In this document: piece after piece, positions 1-13,737 of the stretch | Layout of the letters: the number at the start of each line of letters is the position of its first letter | How positions within the stretch are numbered: position 1 is the stretch's first letter | Origin: Favolaschia claudopus | Taxonomy: Eukaryota; Basidiomycota; Agaricomycetes; Agaricales; Mycenaceae | DNA length: 64,000 bases | NCBI GenBank assembly: GCA_037176885.1 | Contig: JAWWNJ010000012.1 | Coordinates: 434,001 to 498,000 of the forward strand | Direction: 5' to 3' | Notes under the pieces: generated by a model | Databases searched by the model: none | What the model was told of the DNA's origin: nothing | What the model saw: only the letters and a program-made list of their open reading frames with translations | Program-made: the position numbers and the translations under genes

Positions 1-3000
1 GTAGATGCGAGGTCCAAGCCTGAGTTCGTCGGATGAACAAGTTATCGAGGTCGATGACGCTGAGACTCACACTCGTGGTCCTAAAAATATTCCGTCAATG
101 ATCCGTAAATCTGAAGCCACCGTCCACTACAGCTGTTATCGTTGGAAGCGGAACTGTTCAGAATTTTCCTGCATAAACTGGGTGGGTTTCGCAGAATCGC
201 AATGGGCTCGACATTGAGGTACTCAGGTAATTGAACGGATTCGTCACGGCCGCCTTGTCCGTTGGAAGTACAGTACTATATGTGACCGGCCTTCCGGCCA
301 CCTTAAGGGTTTTCAGTGATTCTGAAGGCTGAATATTGATTCCGTGCGAAACATTGTAACCCTAGTCGTAGGCTAGCATCCTACACCACCATTTTATTCA
401 AATGTCAAAATAATGTCCGAGGTGTGATGTCCTCGGAACCATGATTTGCGAGCTCCAACAGCTCTCAATTTCGAAATGTCCTCAGAAGCGTGGTTGGGAC
501 AGTCTGTGGATGGTTGAAGGACATCCTAGAAGGTTGTTCAAATCTTAAGATATATACTGGAATCTTAAGCTCGTCTGATTCAACAAGTACTGTATTTGGA
601 GTAGCTATATCCCCCAATAAACTCCTTGTGACTTAGTATTGAATGCACAATGTATTCCAAGGAAGTTCATGAAGTTCCTCGAGCGGACGCAACCTTTTGC
701 TGCTGGATTTGGCGTCGAACTCGAGAAAACGATGAAGTCCCCACATCGCATCATGACGTGGCATCATTCAATGGTGATGTTTGTCATTACGGTCTCCGCT
801 GCCACGTCACTCTCTTGTCTTCTTCCCTCATCCCCCCTCCAAACTCCTCGTCTTTCACGACACCCCAGAAGGAAGCTCGAAGCCTCTGACACTGTCATCT
901 CTCCTCAACATCCCTTCAAGCTTCAATCTTCAAGCCTCTTCAAGTCCGTTGTGGCACGAAGATCTCTCCACCTCAGGCAAGAGTCGCAAGTCCGCAAGAT
1001 CCAAGAACCTCACTGTGCAAGGCTGAGACTGCAAGACAACGGTCGCAAGAGTCCAAGGCCGCAAGCTGAAAACTTCTCAAGAGTGTAACCCATGCAAACC
1101 TTCATCAAAGTCCTTGCCGTCGTCCTCCCCAAGCCTCTCTCATCAACACGCTTCGGCCCTCTCCCCACCTCTCTTTCTCTCCATCTTCCGGAAAATTATC
1201 ATTTACTTCCTCTCCCTCCTCTTCTCCTCTCCCTCCTAGAATCATTTGTGTAGCCACTCAATGTATACTTTTGTTGCTTGCAATACCATTTTTTTATTTG
1301 TATTTTGATCGAATTTAAGAAGCAATTCAAATATTATTTATGGCAAGCGCCGTCAGCAAACTGGCTCTAATGTCCTGGAGAGCTTCAGCGCAGAATGTCC
1401 CCAGGACATCATCGCCGACGGATTGTCTGGGAATCGATGTTTCGGTCTCCAGGGAATGTTTCGGAGATGTCAGCTAACAGCATCTGTCAAAACGTCCTCC
1501 GGAGGTCCGGAACAAACGGTGGTGTACGAGTGAGTTGTGAGCAAAAGTATGAGGATTGATGATGTTTTGATCAGTCGGCAAATATTTTGGTGCGGGAGGT
1601 CCGAAATCGGCCGAAACAAGGAAGCCGGCCAAGCGTGGGAATATCCCGCCTTTTGACACTGTTTCGGCGATTTGAACGGAGTAAAGGGCGCGGGAGGGCC
1701 GTGATATCATGGGGAAGGCATTTTGGATCATCTTCAGACACTCATACAATACACAAGGGGCTCTATTGACTCTTAACGTAATATACAATTTAATAATGAT
1801 TTCTGGCCGTATTGTCGGCCCAGCGGTATTGAAACAGTACAACGAGCTGAGCCTGTGTGCCACGAAGACTAGATATGAAGTAGTATAGCACTGGTGATGT
1901 TGGAATACAGCTATGAGAGGGATAGGAGGATGTATCAGCAGTGGGAAGGTCACCTCGCCAAAACCATCCTTGCCGAATCAGCCTCTGGCAGAGTCGGCGG
2001 GCTGGCGTGACGTGCAGACACGACAGCGCACTAAGGCAAGCTCTCATATACATTATACGAGGCGTATCAACATACATGAGTCCCCAGATCAGCCCTGAAG
2101 CCCTTCGTTCCACCAAAAAAAATCCGAAGTTTCGGGCCGGTCCAAAATCGTGGTTTGGCGTCGTCGACCGTGATACCGAGACATCATAGCGAGGAGAATT
2201 CATTCGATAGCGCTAAACGAGAGCATTCATATGTACCATTCACCACCCCAAGTTCCAAGTCCGCAGTGCAAGGCTGAGAGTCGATGCATGGCGGTCTTGT
2301 CGCCCACTTTGGTGCAGAAAATTGTCCGCTTTCTTGAAATGATGCGGGTCTATGTGAGAGGGAAAGGAAGGGGAGTAGATATTCCAATGTGTAGAGATGT
2401 AGCCCGAGATGCGCAGAAGAAAATGAGCCACTGAAGTGGGGAAACGATGCAGTGGTCGTCGAGAACGGGGCGGCCTATCAAGCCAGCATGGTGGGAGAAA
2501 ATAAGAAAACACGTCATCGCCTTTCCCCCACGCCGCCGGCAACGTTGACAGCATCACGGCAAGTTCATCAGCCCGGCCCAAATTGGTTTTGGACGCTGGC
2601 CTGAACTCGCTCTACAACCTACAGATGGTCTAAGGACACCACAAAGCTTTGTTCAACCGGTAGACATCAAGTGGCCGGAACCCTTGTCTGGCCGGTTTCC
2701 CGGTCGGATATAGTAGTCAAAGAGTTGTCGGGGGGATCCTGATTTTTTAACATGAAAACTGGAGCAAGTGATCGCTGGGAGATTCGCAAGGAGATTCGAC
2801 TTGAATTCAGCGATGTCGAGGAAGGGAACAAGAAGCAAATCCGGCTTCGGCAACGCAATAGCCGAATGCACGTAAGTTATAGTAATACCTTCCCACGGGC
2901 CACCATTTAGCTCTTGTTCTTTTACCGCCACGATCCCACTCAACCTTTTTTCCAGATTTCCACTCCCCAAAGCGCCGCTGGTATTCAGCTATACCCCAAC

Positions 3001-3880
3001 CTTAAGTATCTCATCTAATGATCTTTATCCCGAGATGCGCTCAGGCTGCGTCCCCGAAGCGACGAAAGAACCTGGCAGTCTTGTAGCAAGAATTCAGCTG
3101 GAATATGTATCAACTTGCGTCTGAAGAGTTCATCCTCAGAGGATTTAACAATGAATGCGAGTCTCCCAGATTTCCCACTCGAAACGTATCTGGAGTCTCA
3201 TAGACCGAAAGTTCGCCCTTTCCAACGTATGCTCGTCTCGAATTCCGTCTCTCAAGATCAAGTTTACTTAACTGCTCTGGAAGCCATCGAATCGTTCTAT
3301 CCCAAACTCAAGTACAATGCTGGTCCTGCCCTCTAAGGATTTCTGCTTCGCTGATTGCGTGTATCTCCAGGGTTGAGTCCGGTTGACTTTGGGTTGACTT
3401 CTGTACTGCCTCATCTACCCAGTCAGTTCTCGGTTCCGACTACTTACTCTGTTGTGCGTCTGAGATTTCTAAATGCTGATAGCAGAGATTTGAGCACGGA
3501 GATTGGTCACTTTCCTTGCTGCGAGTTGAAATTTCGACTGCGGTAATTCAAAATACTACGCACACGCAGATGCGTTGAACTGTCTGGGAACGCACGTTCA
3601 CCCCATTAGGAAGACTAGGATAAATTTCCGGCAAGGACGAGATGGGGTTCGACTCCTCATGACTCATTGTGCTGCGTATCGTATCGATGTTTTTTTGTCC
3701 GATCCCAGACTCCCTTATTTTCTCTCCATCTGTCTGGCAGTCTTGCTAATAGCAACATCATCTAGATCTGCACACATCTCTTCTTTCACGCGCTCAGCTT
3801 CACACTTCCACTTCAATCTCGAAGTCAGACAGAGTCAAGCCTACAACTTGAGGGTCTCCTGCGATACAACCCGTACAACT
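1..3880. other. Left flank, no recognisable gene
   Basis: Both strands were read. Open frames here are short, lack family resemblance and mostly overlap one another on opposite strands. No signal peptide, domain motif or convincing exon-intron chain was seen. It may be intergenic DNA or decayed transposon sequence. Confidence 0.4.
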
Positions 3881-4439
3881 CAGCGCACCGCAGCGTCTGG
3901 GCACACACACCGAACGAATAAATTTGGTCGGGATTCGTCACGGGCTTTCGGTGTTCAACTTTGAAAGGGTTCGATTCCCTGGTGCGTTGGAGCAAGTGTG
4001 ATTCTGAGTTTTTCTTCCGCTTTTATTTGATCAGGCTGTAAAATCACAGAATTAGGATGGAGACAACATGGACACGAAACGACGTGTCGCATCGAAGTGT
4101 TGGGACGCAAACGCGCTAGCCGATAGATCGGAGACGATGAATGAATGGGGTTCGAATCCTCTCTGCGCATGTCGAAGGATTGGTTGATTTTTTGGATATC
4201 GTTTGTCAAGGAAAGGTCGCAGTCTGAGCTGAGTGCCAGTGAGTCTTACCTTTTCGAACCAGCTTTGAATCTTAACATTTAATCTCAGGTCCCTTCACAT
4301 TTGTTGATAACTGCATCCTGCGGGTAGTAAAGCTAGTAAAGACGAGTCGAACGTGTTCGTCGAAAATGCGTCCTAGATCAGTAACTTGGTTGTGCGCGAA
4401 AAGGGGTTCAATTCCCTGCGACGCGCATGCCACAGAATT

Positions 4440-4790
4440 GAAGATCGTTTTCTTCTTCTTCTTTTTTTCAAGATTCAGTTTCCGTTGAGCGCTCCCTTGT
4501 AGCTCCGCATCCGACATCGATTAATCCCTCCAAGTTGAATCACAATCTCTGTGGGCCCGCGGAGGGTTCCATCGACGCTCAATTCGATGCGCATTGTCTC
4601 TCCACCTTCACCTCGTTCAATTCATACGCCATACGCCGTCGAAGTATCACAGACCCGCGCCAAATCAGCATAGCAAACAGAAAAAGTTACTAATGCTAGT
4701 GGCGTAAGTAATTATAATTCGAAGGGTTCGACTCCCTTGGTGTTCATTCAAATCTTCAGCCACCACTGTTTTTTTTTTTTACCACAACAG
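4440..4790 (+). repeat. Dispersed repeat with tRNA B-box-like 3' end (copy 1)
   Basis: This segment is collinear with 13320-13650. Both contain a pyrimidine-rich start, a 'ccttgtagct(t)ccgcatc' block, 'tctgtgggcccg', 'ctctccaccttcac', then an A-rich stretch and 'ttcgaagggttcgactccc'. The last string matches the RNA polymerase III B-box / T-arm consensus GGTTCGANTCC. Similar B-box strings lie just upstream at about 3968, 4149 and 4408. A tRNA-derived SINE-like repeat is possible, but no cloverleaf or A-box was established. Confidence 0.45.
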
Positions 4791-5059
4791 AAAAAACACA
4801 CCCAAACTGCTTCGCGGCTTACATGACTGGGCTCGACGTCCCTTTGGATACGCACGTAAATGTATCTACATCATGGCGTGGGATTCGTCCTCGACCTCCG
4901 TTACGGTTTCAATTTGTGGAATTCACGCGGTGTCAGTACTCTAGTGGGCCTGCCGCGCCGAAAGTAGCTTACGTAGATCCCATGAAAACTAAGGAGTGTT
5001 GCGACACCTTTTCGTTTACGCTCTCCACTGCACAAGTCGCACACAAAGTTGAACTTTGA

Positions 5060-7300
5060 ATGTTGAACATGGCGGCAAGCTACGGCCCGGACACGGAGGC
5101 CGGGAATCCGACGCCACGTAAGCTTTCTCACGCTCACATGCCGGCAACGTGTTGCCTTCTCCATGTCCTCGCGGGCTTCCGCTGAATACGCTGGTACGGC
5201 TCTAAGACCCGGTGCAGAGGCATGAACACGGATACGCTCGGTTTTAAACGACAATCGACCCGTCTTGAATGAATGAATCGACCTGGAGCAAACTTGAAGA
5301 ATATCGTCAAGAATTAAGACTCATATCTGTTGGGTTGGCAGCAATCTGCGTGTCTTCCAAGCGTCGAACCCAACTGTGGACCCCAATAGTCCATTCACAG
5401 CAACCTACGAGAGGCGCCACCTTGCAAGATTTTGCCATACTCAATACTTGCAGTGGAGGCACTGCTACGGGACGGCCTGCCATACCTTCTCCGCCTATCC
5501 GTGTCTTCGGCGGCGTGTTCTACGGGATTTGGGCTACACTGGGTCTTGGGACAGACTCTCGCTCGACTCGTACGTCGCATTTAGCGTTTTCACGCTTCCC
5601 CCTGGAGACTAATGCTTGCCCACACAGTAGTGTTCTTAACCTCATCGCGCGCCCTCTCACACATCCCACGACATCTGGAAGCTTTCTACGATGCTGGATA
5701 ATAACGATTCAGAGAGGTCTTACGATAAATTGAAGGAACCCGTCGCGCAAGGGCTTGGAATCATGGTACACACCCCGTTCATCTAATAGTTCTTTGCTTC
5801 CCCTTCGTCACACTCTTAGTCCTGCGGCTAATACGCTTGAAATCTAGACGCCGTTCTCCTCAATCAACTCACTCATATGCGCACATCGACGGTCTCGACA
5901 TCGACTCGGTGAACAATCCTGTCTGCCCATAATGCACGGAGCTGTTGCATGACGACCTGCGCTCTCAGCTCCTTCACTCGTCCGCGATTGGGGGCCGACG
6001 TCCGATGACCAGACGGTATGCCTCCGACTCTCTGACCGTCTCGCGTTTCGCTAACGAAATCACTACAGGGGCTCGCTCTACATCGACGCTGCGACGCGTA
6101 GACGGCCCTCTCCGCGTACCCTCCAGCCGCCAGCCGCCCCCTCCAAGTCGGTCTCAGTGGAAAACTTCCTGGATCCACAATGGGCGTAACGTCCATACCC
6201 GGCTCGAATCATATCCACAACTCTCTTACCCCCTCATCACCGCTCTCGACATCCCTCCCGTCTCCTCCCGGCCGCCCTACCCACCTTGAGTTGCCGCCGA
6301 CCCGCTCCCTGAACGCCCGCTGCCCCACCTTCTCCTTAATCAGCATTCAATCTCACTTTCCTTCGTGTGGACGACTGACCTCAAGTCCCTGCGCATCCTT
6401 CTCAGCCGGAATCGATCGACTCATTGTGATATGGAATGAAGGGTGCGGGTCGACCATGCGAAGACGGCGGGTGTGGATGGGCGCCCGCTGTGGCGGAGCA
6501 GAGGCACAGGGTGTGAATGCATGAACGATTAGCGGGCGAATGGAGGTGTAGTGTCGGTTTGAGCGGCGATGGGTGGGTGGATGGACGGATGGGTGGGATG
6601 GCCGTTTCAGTCGAGGTGGCAGTGGGGTATTGTCTTGAAGTGGTCAAACGCGGTGGATGCGTGGACGAAGCGAAGAACGGTGGACTATGCTTCGAGTGAG
6701 AGGCTTGTCCTGATCATCATCACATAAGATACTCCAGCCGATGGATCTACGACCAGCTGCTGGTACGTTCTTCCTTCATCCCTTCTTCACATGCTGACGC
6801 TCTCGTTTTGGATGTAGGTACCCTGCACCCCGCCTTTCTCCCATGTCGTTCTATCTGTCAGGATAGCAAGTATACTTGGCTCCGCAAGAATCCGATCCCA
6901 AACGGTCTGATAGTCACTCCGATATGGATATGGGATGCGGATGCCTGGTCGACGCTGCGTATGCGCAGCCGGGTACGATGGATCCTGCTCCGCGATTCGG
7001 GCTAGTTCCGCAGCCCCGCGGTAAAGTGGCTCTCGTACACGACCCAACTCCCTCTCGCTGCACACAGACGTTCGCACCCCCGATCGGTCCGCGTCCGCCT
7101 CCTGATCCTTCGGGGCAACATTCGGTCAAGGCGACGCAAGGAGACGAGCTCGAGGGGGAGTGTGACGCGAACGGGCTTGGTGTCGGCAGTCTCTATACCA
7201 GACCTCGATGGGCAACAGCCTGAGGGATGATGCATGGATTGCTAGCCTCTACCATTGCCACGCCTTCGTCATTACCCTCCCCCCACAGCCGGCTCAAGGA
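5060..7300 (+). pseudogene. Diverged spliced gene-family fragment (left paralogue)
   Basis: The function is not recognised. A start-like block at 5069 (MAASYGP..EAG.PTP followed by a GT donor) matches a block at 60782. A second block near 5485-5545 (SPPIRVFGGVFYGIWATLGL) matches SPPIRLLVGVSYAIGSLGL near 61095-61145. A third (LKEPVAQGLGI, about 5735) matches LKEPAHGLGI at about 61330 and is followed in both copies by a donor and a short pyrimidine-rich intron. A fourth block near 6725 (DTP.DG) matches 62245. Conservation at protein level across both copies argues for former coding sequence. I could not build a continuous reading frame, so decay is likely. Confidence 0.35.
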
Positions 7301-8970
7301 GGCTACTTATGTATGTATGTCACTCACTCGACATCCTCGTTCCCCCGTCCTCGCACCCTTCGGTCGTCTCTCGTGACCCTCTTGTCCGGCGCGAAGTCTT
7401 GAGGTTCCCCGTCGCGACGCCTTTGTTTGCTCCGTCGACGATTTAACCGATGATAGCACTCGATCTTCGACCTTAACTGTCAGACGGCTAGTCACTCGTT
7501 GTCGAGCTTGTGCCCTACACACCGCCGAGCCTGATACGCGCAGTCCCTAGCGTTCAGGCCTTGGAGATGGGAGAATGCGAATAGAGGAGGTGCATGATTC
7601 GACGGAAGCGGAAACGCTGGTATTCAGGTCAAGATGCCGTGGTGATGGGTAGAAGGATCATCTGGGGATGCACGAGTATTGCTAGACGCCGCGGCTGGAC
7701 GTCAACGCCAGGCTCGATAACGTCCCCTCCGTCTCCGCCTCCGCTGCACGTCGTGCACTGTCGGTATGATATGAAGATGCCAGTCGGTAAATCGGCCCAT
7801 CCGAATCAGCCATCAGCGGATACTGCTCTGCGCTTCCTGCCCGTCTCGCCGCACTTGCCTAGATGGATGTATGGATCGGGACAAACGCTCGAAATGGGGA
7901 GCGATCTCCTTCTCCCCCGGAAATGTGCGAGCCGGTATGCTTCGATTCGGCATGGCGTTGCAGTGGATGCTGGATTGCCTTCTCTCAACTCGCAGAGTTT
8001 CCTTTAGCACCACCAATTCGCTACCAATTCGCTCCTCCACTCACACCCGCCCACCGCATGTGTATGGCTACCACTCCGCCTCTTTTGGCTGTACCACTTT
8101 GTGCGACGACTCCCGCTTCCCATGACTTTCGCGTCCTTTTTCAGTCTGCTTGCTCCAGCATTGTACACTGATCTGGTTCCATTCGTACGGTATATATATT
8201 CGGACTCCTTCGCTTACATGCCTTCCTCTTACGTCTTTCCACAACTTATATCGATGCACTCTCTGTATGCCCGGACGTGTTCCTACTCCAGTCTCAAACG
8301 CATTCCCCAGATTTCCTTTACAATCAGCCCGCGATGGGGGCACGATCAGGATACAGATACGTAGAGATTTTGCTGATATGAATTTGGGAGCAAGGTCGGC
8401 GAGGCAGATGCGGGATTATGAGACGGATCTCTCTTCGCATCCGTGTTTCCCTTCGAAGCGATTCTTGATTGGCTGGGGACGAGCACTCATGGGAAGTTTT
8501 TGTGCGAGGTGTAGCGATCGGCAGCTGAGTTGAATTCCCGGAATACGGCCTGCTATACATCCTTCGGTTCAGAGCTCTAGAACGGAATACCGTGTCAGGA
8601 AATTCGCGTGGAGTTCTCAGGTATCGTGCGTATATGCATTTGGACCCGGGGTTTCAAGTTGATGTCGCCTAACAGAACTGCTCGTACCTGCAAAATATAT
8701 ATGCACGGAATAATACATTGTCATCGCGATATCGACTCCTTGACATCTAGATCTCTCGAATGGATCCACCAATTCGACCGCCACAGCGCTGCCATGCCCT
8801 TATTGGTTCCGGAATCCTGGCTTCAACAATGACGACGACAGTCTAGGTGCGATAATTTTGGAATTGGGGTGAGATCGGGGAGTGAAATGAGATGAAATGA
8901 AGTCAGTATACCCCAGCCTCGCGATTGACACGAGGCCACCACAAGCGCTCTTGCCTGCCTCTTTCTTCCT
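7301..8970. other. No recognisable gene
   Basis: Short overlapping open frames on both strands, none with a recognised domain. Nothing could be supported. Confidence 0.35.
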
Positions 8971-8976
8971 CCCACC

Positions 8977-11900
8977 ATGGCACACCCTTTGTACTGGCCT
9001 GGCAAACACTACTTCTACCCCATTGGAAAACACATCTGCCGTCTCTCTTGCTCGAGATGTCTCTCCAGACAAAGACATCAGTCTGTTGCTCTTGGGTTGC
9101 GGAGATCCAAGAAATGTGCTATTCACGCTCTTCTGTGAGCACAAAAATAGTGAGTCGGCGGCCACTCATCTCACCCTCTCTTACATTGATACTGATACAA
9201 TACCGAAGCTACTCGAAAACTTGACTTTACTTGTATCGATGTAGAACCCGCTGTACTTGGTTTGTTTTATCATGTTGAAATTCCGGTTAGAAGTTAATGC
9301 TTGCTTAGCGCGCAATATCTTGTTGTTTTCCCTGGTCATTGACAACAAACCTATGGATCATATCTTTGACATTTTCTTTCACTTCTATCTAGAGAAGGCC
9401 TCTCTTGATCTTTTGGTCTCACAGTGCTGTTCTCTTGTTACTGTCTCAGCCAGTTTGTTGACTTGGAGAACATCCAAATATGGTGCTACTCTTCGAATAT
9501 GCAATGAGCACACTTTGTCCGAGATACGCAAGAAGTGGCAAGATTATGCTGTCATGCATACATTGCCTAAATCCAAACTGCAGTCAATTTCCACAGGCTT
9601 CAAATCAACAGTTGCAGATTATCAGAAAGACAACAAGGGCAGCTACTGGCACACTAGCCGATCTGCAGGCCCTCTCATGATGTATGCTATAGGTATCCTC
9701 TCTGAATGTTACCAAGACTTTTGGAAGCATGGGACCACTTTCATTTCAGCGTCTCGTCAATCTACAGCTAATCTTCTGAATCCAACATTTGTTTACACTC
9801 AAGTTGGAACTCAATGTGATGTCCATTATGGAACAGATCCTGTGATGCCTTTCCATCTGGCACCCATCTTTGGCAACAATGGTGTGAAGCCATCACGCTC
9901 CGATATTGTCAAGGGCATTCGAGACCAGTTCCACAACTGGTGTAATGCATTCCGTGGATCTTATGAACACAACCAGTGTATCATCCGTGTTCTCATTGCA
10001 GATGCCATTTCTGGCACACGTGCTATACAGAAATATAGAGACTTGGGGCTTCTGAAGACCAGGATTCCTGTATGCCCATGGCAGACCAGTACAATCATCC
10101 TTGACAGAGAGGAGTTGAGGACTGCTCCCACTGTCTTTGATGTCATAGATACCTCCAACTTGGATGACCATCTTGGTCTACTCAATGTATTGGTTGCAGC
10201 CGTACCTCTTTTGACCGTCTCAGGCGATGGTGTTCTGTATCTGGAGTCGCTGCTCACCTCTCAAGCTAATGATGAAACACCTATGGATTTTGCAAAGAGA
10301 TTCCATGCAGATCTCTCAGTGATGTCTGTTCTTTTTGGTCTTTGCCCTGTAGATTTTGTTACAGGGTACTCAAGTCGTGGCAATGTTCATGAGCTTGTTG
10401 CCTATGAACTCATACACAGGCAGGCAGAGTCAATACAATTTCATCAAGTCACTACCTGGAAAATACTGTGTTCTGGACCTCTGGTGATTGATCCATGGCA
10501 ATTGGGCACTTTTCTCTATGATCTTTACCATTCCCTATTCGAAGAGGAGGATGCCCTGACTTTCTGGAAAAAGCATGGGGTTAATCCTTTACAAGCAATC
10601 CGTAAATCAGGCATTGCACACTACAGCCGAGAAAGCTTTGTGCTACTGCTACAGTTCATTTGGCACAGATTACAGCTTTCACAAGAAGAGTGGATGGCAG
10701 TTGTTGACAGGTTTATGGATATTCAGATGGCTGATAGTTCAATGAAAATGGACAACTGTCAGATATCAAGACTTCTGCGGGCTATTGCACCTCTATGGGG
10801 TCTACTCAGTGGATATGTATAGGCTGAGCAGCATTCCACCTCTTGGCCCTTTTGTTTCATGGACACGAGTTCCCCCCATTGTTCGGGTATTCTTGAAAGT
10901 TCCTCGTGAAAAACTCAATGTCTTACCCAGAGGACAAGCTCATACCCCCCAGCTTGGAAGCCGGTATGCGTGGACCTAGAATGCACAATCTCTTCTGTTC
11001 GCTTCATGCTGCATTTGGGACTATAACTGCCACTGGAACCTCAGCAAATCCAACAGTTGCATTTGAAGAAGACCCCAGAGGGTTTCCATGGGTCTAGACC
11101 TCTGATTGTGTCATTTGTTATGCCATCTACCATTCTTACTGGCAAGGGTCCTCTTTATGATCCTCCTGATCAACTCAGGATAACATTTAACTGTAAAAAA
11201 TGAGTTCATCGAATGTAATGTTGTATATGTCGATCCTGGGCCCGCATCTCGAAATCCATTCTGCTCCACTTCTTGATAGAGAGAGTGTTATTGTTATTCC
11301 AGAGCAACCTTTTCCAGGCCAGGGTTTTGTGAAAGAAAGTCCAACTACTTGTATGGGTTCAATTGGTTCGCAAACGTTGCTCAATGCTACTTTCAATGAG
11401 GAAAGTGATCTTCTGGAGACATTCTCAACCAAGATCATGGTTGATACTGATTTGGCAAAATCTGCTCTTCAATCTGGGGGTGAAGTGAAACTCACACAGC
11501 TGTCATTCAATACTGCACAACTTAGCCTGGGTACAATGACTCAAGCAATTTCATTTCCATTCCCCATCACAGCTGCAAAAAATAAACTACGGATTGCAAG
11601 AAAATCTCTTTGGATTGAGGTGATGTTCAATTAGTCTGTGTCTGATATGAAAACTCACATGCAACTACGTAGATGATGGTACCCTCTCAGAACATCTTTT
11701 ACTTCTGGGAAGTTAGATGTCAATGTCTTTCCAGTTGCCTTCCCTCAACTTTTCCCATGGAGTGTTCCATCATCTCAATCTTGAATGTCTCCCAACTATA
11801 AAACTTGAAGGCCCAGGAAAAATATTGGATAGATCCACATCTAGCAGCTTCATTTTCCAAGAGAGAAAGCAAAGCACGAAAGAAGAAGCAAACAGATGCT

Positions 11901-12648
11901 CTGATGTTTGTCAAGGATACTATACATGCAATCATGGTTCAGGCAGCAGCTGGTACTCAACCCAAGGGTAGTGCACCCCAACATGTTTTTGCACTTCGTG
12001 ACAAAAGCAACCAATAATTGTGATACTTTGGTATTTGTGGATCAGTTGCGCTATGACTTGTCCTCTCATACAATTGTTTGTGATGGATATGTTCTGCCTA
12101 TGAACCACAAACGTTTGGATGAAATAGAACCACATTTCGCAAAGCTAGTCTTCAACTCAAGAATAGTCAATGTCTTGTTGGAGCCTGGAGAAATGACCTC
12201 TTGGAAGCAATTACTTGTTGTCTTTGCAGAGCGATGTAGAAACTGGAAGCATCTAGCATCTTGTGAGTATAACATCGCAGGCCAAGTTCCTCTTACAACT
12301 AGAGTGGAAGCAATTCCCTTATGTTCATGTGGTGAAGGGCAAGATGTGCAGACATTGCTCATGTTTCCTTGTGGAAACCAGTTGCAAAATATTGCACAAG
12401 AATTGCAATTTCTCCATTGTTTGCAGTGTCTTATTTGGAGAGTGTTGGAGAGATTAAATCAAAGTTGCTGTGTTTGCCGAGCCAAAGCAAATAAAACATG
12501 CCCAGAATGTAAGAAAGATCGATATTGTGGACAGTGAGTGGGTTTTTGTTGTATTCCTCTAGATAACAACTGATTGATGTTTAGAGGTTGTCAGAAGAAA
12601 GACTGGAAAAGGCACAAACTTGCAAATCACAACATATTCGGAAACTAG
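8977..12648 (+). pseudogene. DUF4470 / MYND-type zinc finger protein, multiply frameshifted
   Basis: The ATG at 8977 (context ccaccATGg) opens MAHPLYWPGKHYFYPIG, the usual start of the basidiomycete DUF4470 family. LLLLGCGDPRNVL follows. Intron 1 (9150-9208) and intron 2 (9260-9308) have GT/AG ends and fitting phases; the exon between them reads RKLDFTCIDVEPAVL, continuing as ARNILLFSLVID. The C-terminus is a MYND finger (CCVC..CPEC..YCGQ), then GCQKKDWKRHK across a 51-nt intron (12534-12584), with the stop at 12646-12648. At least eight frame changes interrupt the conserved protein, near 9027-9030 (one extra A), 10780, 10920, 11090, 11195, 11817, 12010 and 12350-12460. MYND fingers usually mediate protein-protein contacts. 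The many breaks suggest a recent pseudogene; assembly indels are the alternative. Confidence 0.75.
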
Positions 12649-12659
12649 ATATAAGTATC

Positions 12660-13080
12660 TCGCAATATTCTGTTCCCAGTCAAAATCCAACTCAATTTTG
12701 ACTCAACTGGTGGAGGTTGTTTCTTGGATCAGTTTATGTAGATGTTTGATAGTGACTTGTAGTATGACCTCGACGGTGTCTCACTGTACGACCTTTTGAA
12801 AATGGAACTTCACTATTTCAACTCCAGTCTATATCATATAAAAATGTTGATTGTGAAATGATGCTAATTCGCCACCAGCTGGATCAGCTGTAAAAACTCG
12901 CTTGGTTGAACCCACCGATCTCAAGATCAAACATGTAGCAATCAAAGAGTTGGGAAAAGCTGAGAAGAACCAATATCATTAATGGCCTGTCTGTTTTGCT
13001 AAGAGAATCAATTGGTGGCTACCACAAAAAAAATAACTTGATTATAAGCGAAAATGGATCGTACCCTATAAGACCAGATG
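12660..13080. other. Intergenic, no feature seen
   Basis: AT-rich stretch after the MYND gene. No coding or RNA signal could be supported. Confidence 0.35.
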
Positions 13081-13089
13081 GGGTTCGAT

Positions 13090-13315
13090 CCCCTGTGACA
13101 CTCATGTAAGAGGTCAACTTTCAAGAGAAATCAGTTCTTCTTCTTTTGTTAAAGTTGAGTTTCTATTGAACCCTTCCTTGTACTTAGCCCCACACCAATT
13201 AGTAGAGAAGTTCAAAGTTGAATCAATTAGACGCGGGCGAAAAGGATGAGTCTGTGGGAGGTTCAAAAGTGCGAGATTCAACTTGAGCTCGGAGCACATC
13301 TTTGGCGCATCTACT
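13090..13315 (+). repeat. Dispersed repeat, partial copy
   Basis: Shares the pyrimidine-rich start, 'ccttccttgtac', 'caattagtagag', 'aaagttgaat' and 'cgggcgaaaagga' blocks with the adjacent copy at 13320-13650, and more weakly with 4440-4790. It lacks the B-box end. A B-box-like 'gggttcgatcccc' stands immediately upstream at 13081. Confidence 0.45.
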
Positions 13316-13319
13316 TGAA

Positions 13320-13650
13320 TCTTTTCTTGTTCTTCTTTTTCTTTTGTTGGAGTTGAGGTTCCGCTGAGTCCTTCCTTGTAGCTTCCGCATCAATTAGTGG
13401 AGTAATTCAAAGTTGAATTTATTAGACACGGGCGAAAAGGAATTCTGTGGGCCCGGGAAGGGTTCCACCGAGGTTCAATTGCCTCTCCACCTTCACTTCA
13501 AGAATTCAATGTACTTATATGACATTGAAAGTGCTAGGAACATGTATCGAATGAGGATCGCAAGCAGAAAAAGGTAATGGTAGTGGAGTATTTCGAAGGG
13601 TTCGACTCCCTTGGAGTTCATGCCTGTTTGCAGCTACTGTTTTCAACCAA
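13320..13650 (+). repeat. Dispersed repeat with tRNA B-box-like 3' end (copy 2)
   Basis: Collinear with 4440-4790 over its full length, ending in the same 'tcgaagggttcgactccc' B-box-like string at about 13590. It lies in tandem with the partial copy at 13090-13315. The arrangement suggests a small retroposed or tandemly copied family. A SINE origin is inference. Confidence 0.45.
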
Positions 13651-13737
13651 CAAATAAATAAAGCTTGTAAGGCCGACAAGCGGCAAAGCCCGCTACCCGT
13701 TCTGTTGAAAATGTTGCATTGCACAGCATAAAAAACG

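Noticed and set aside
3884..3986. Possible tRNA with a 7-bp acceptor stem and T-arm
   Set aside because: CGCACCG can pair with TGGTGCG and a T-arm-like string is present, but the span is 103 nt, no D-arm or A-box and no anticodon arm could be placed.
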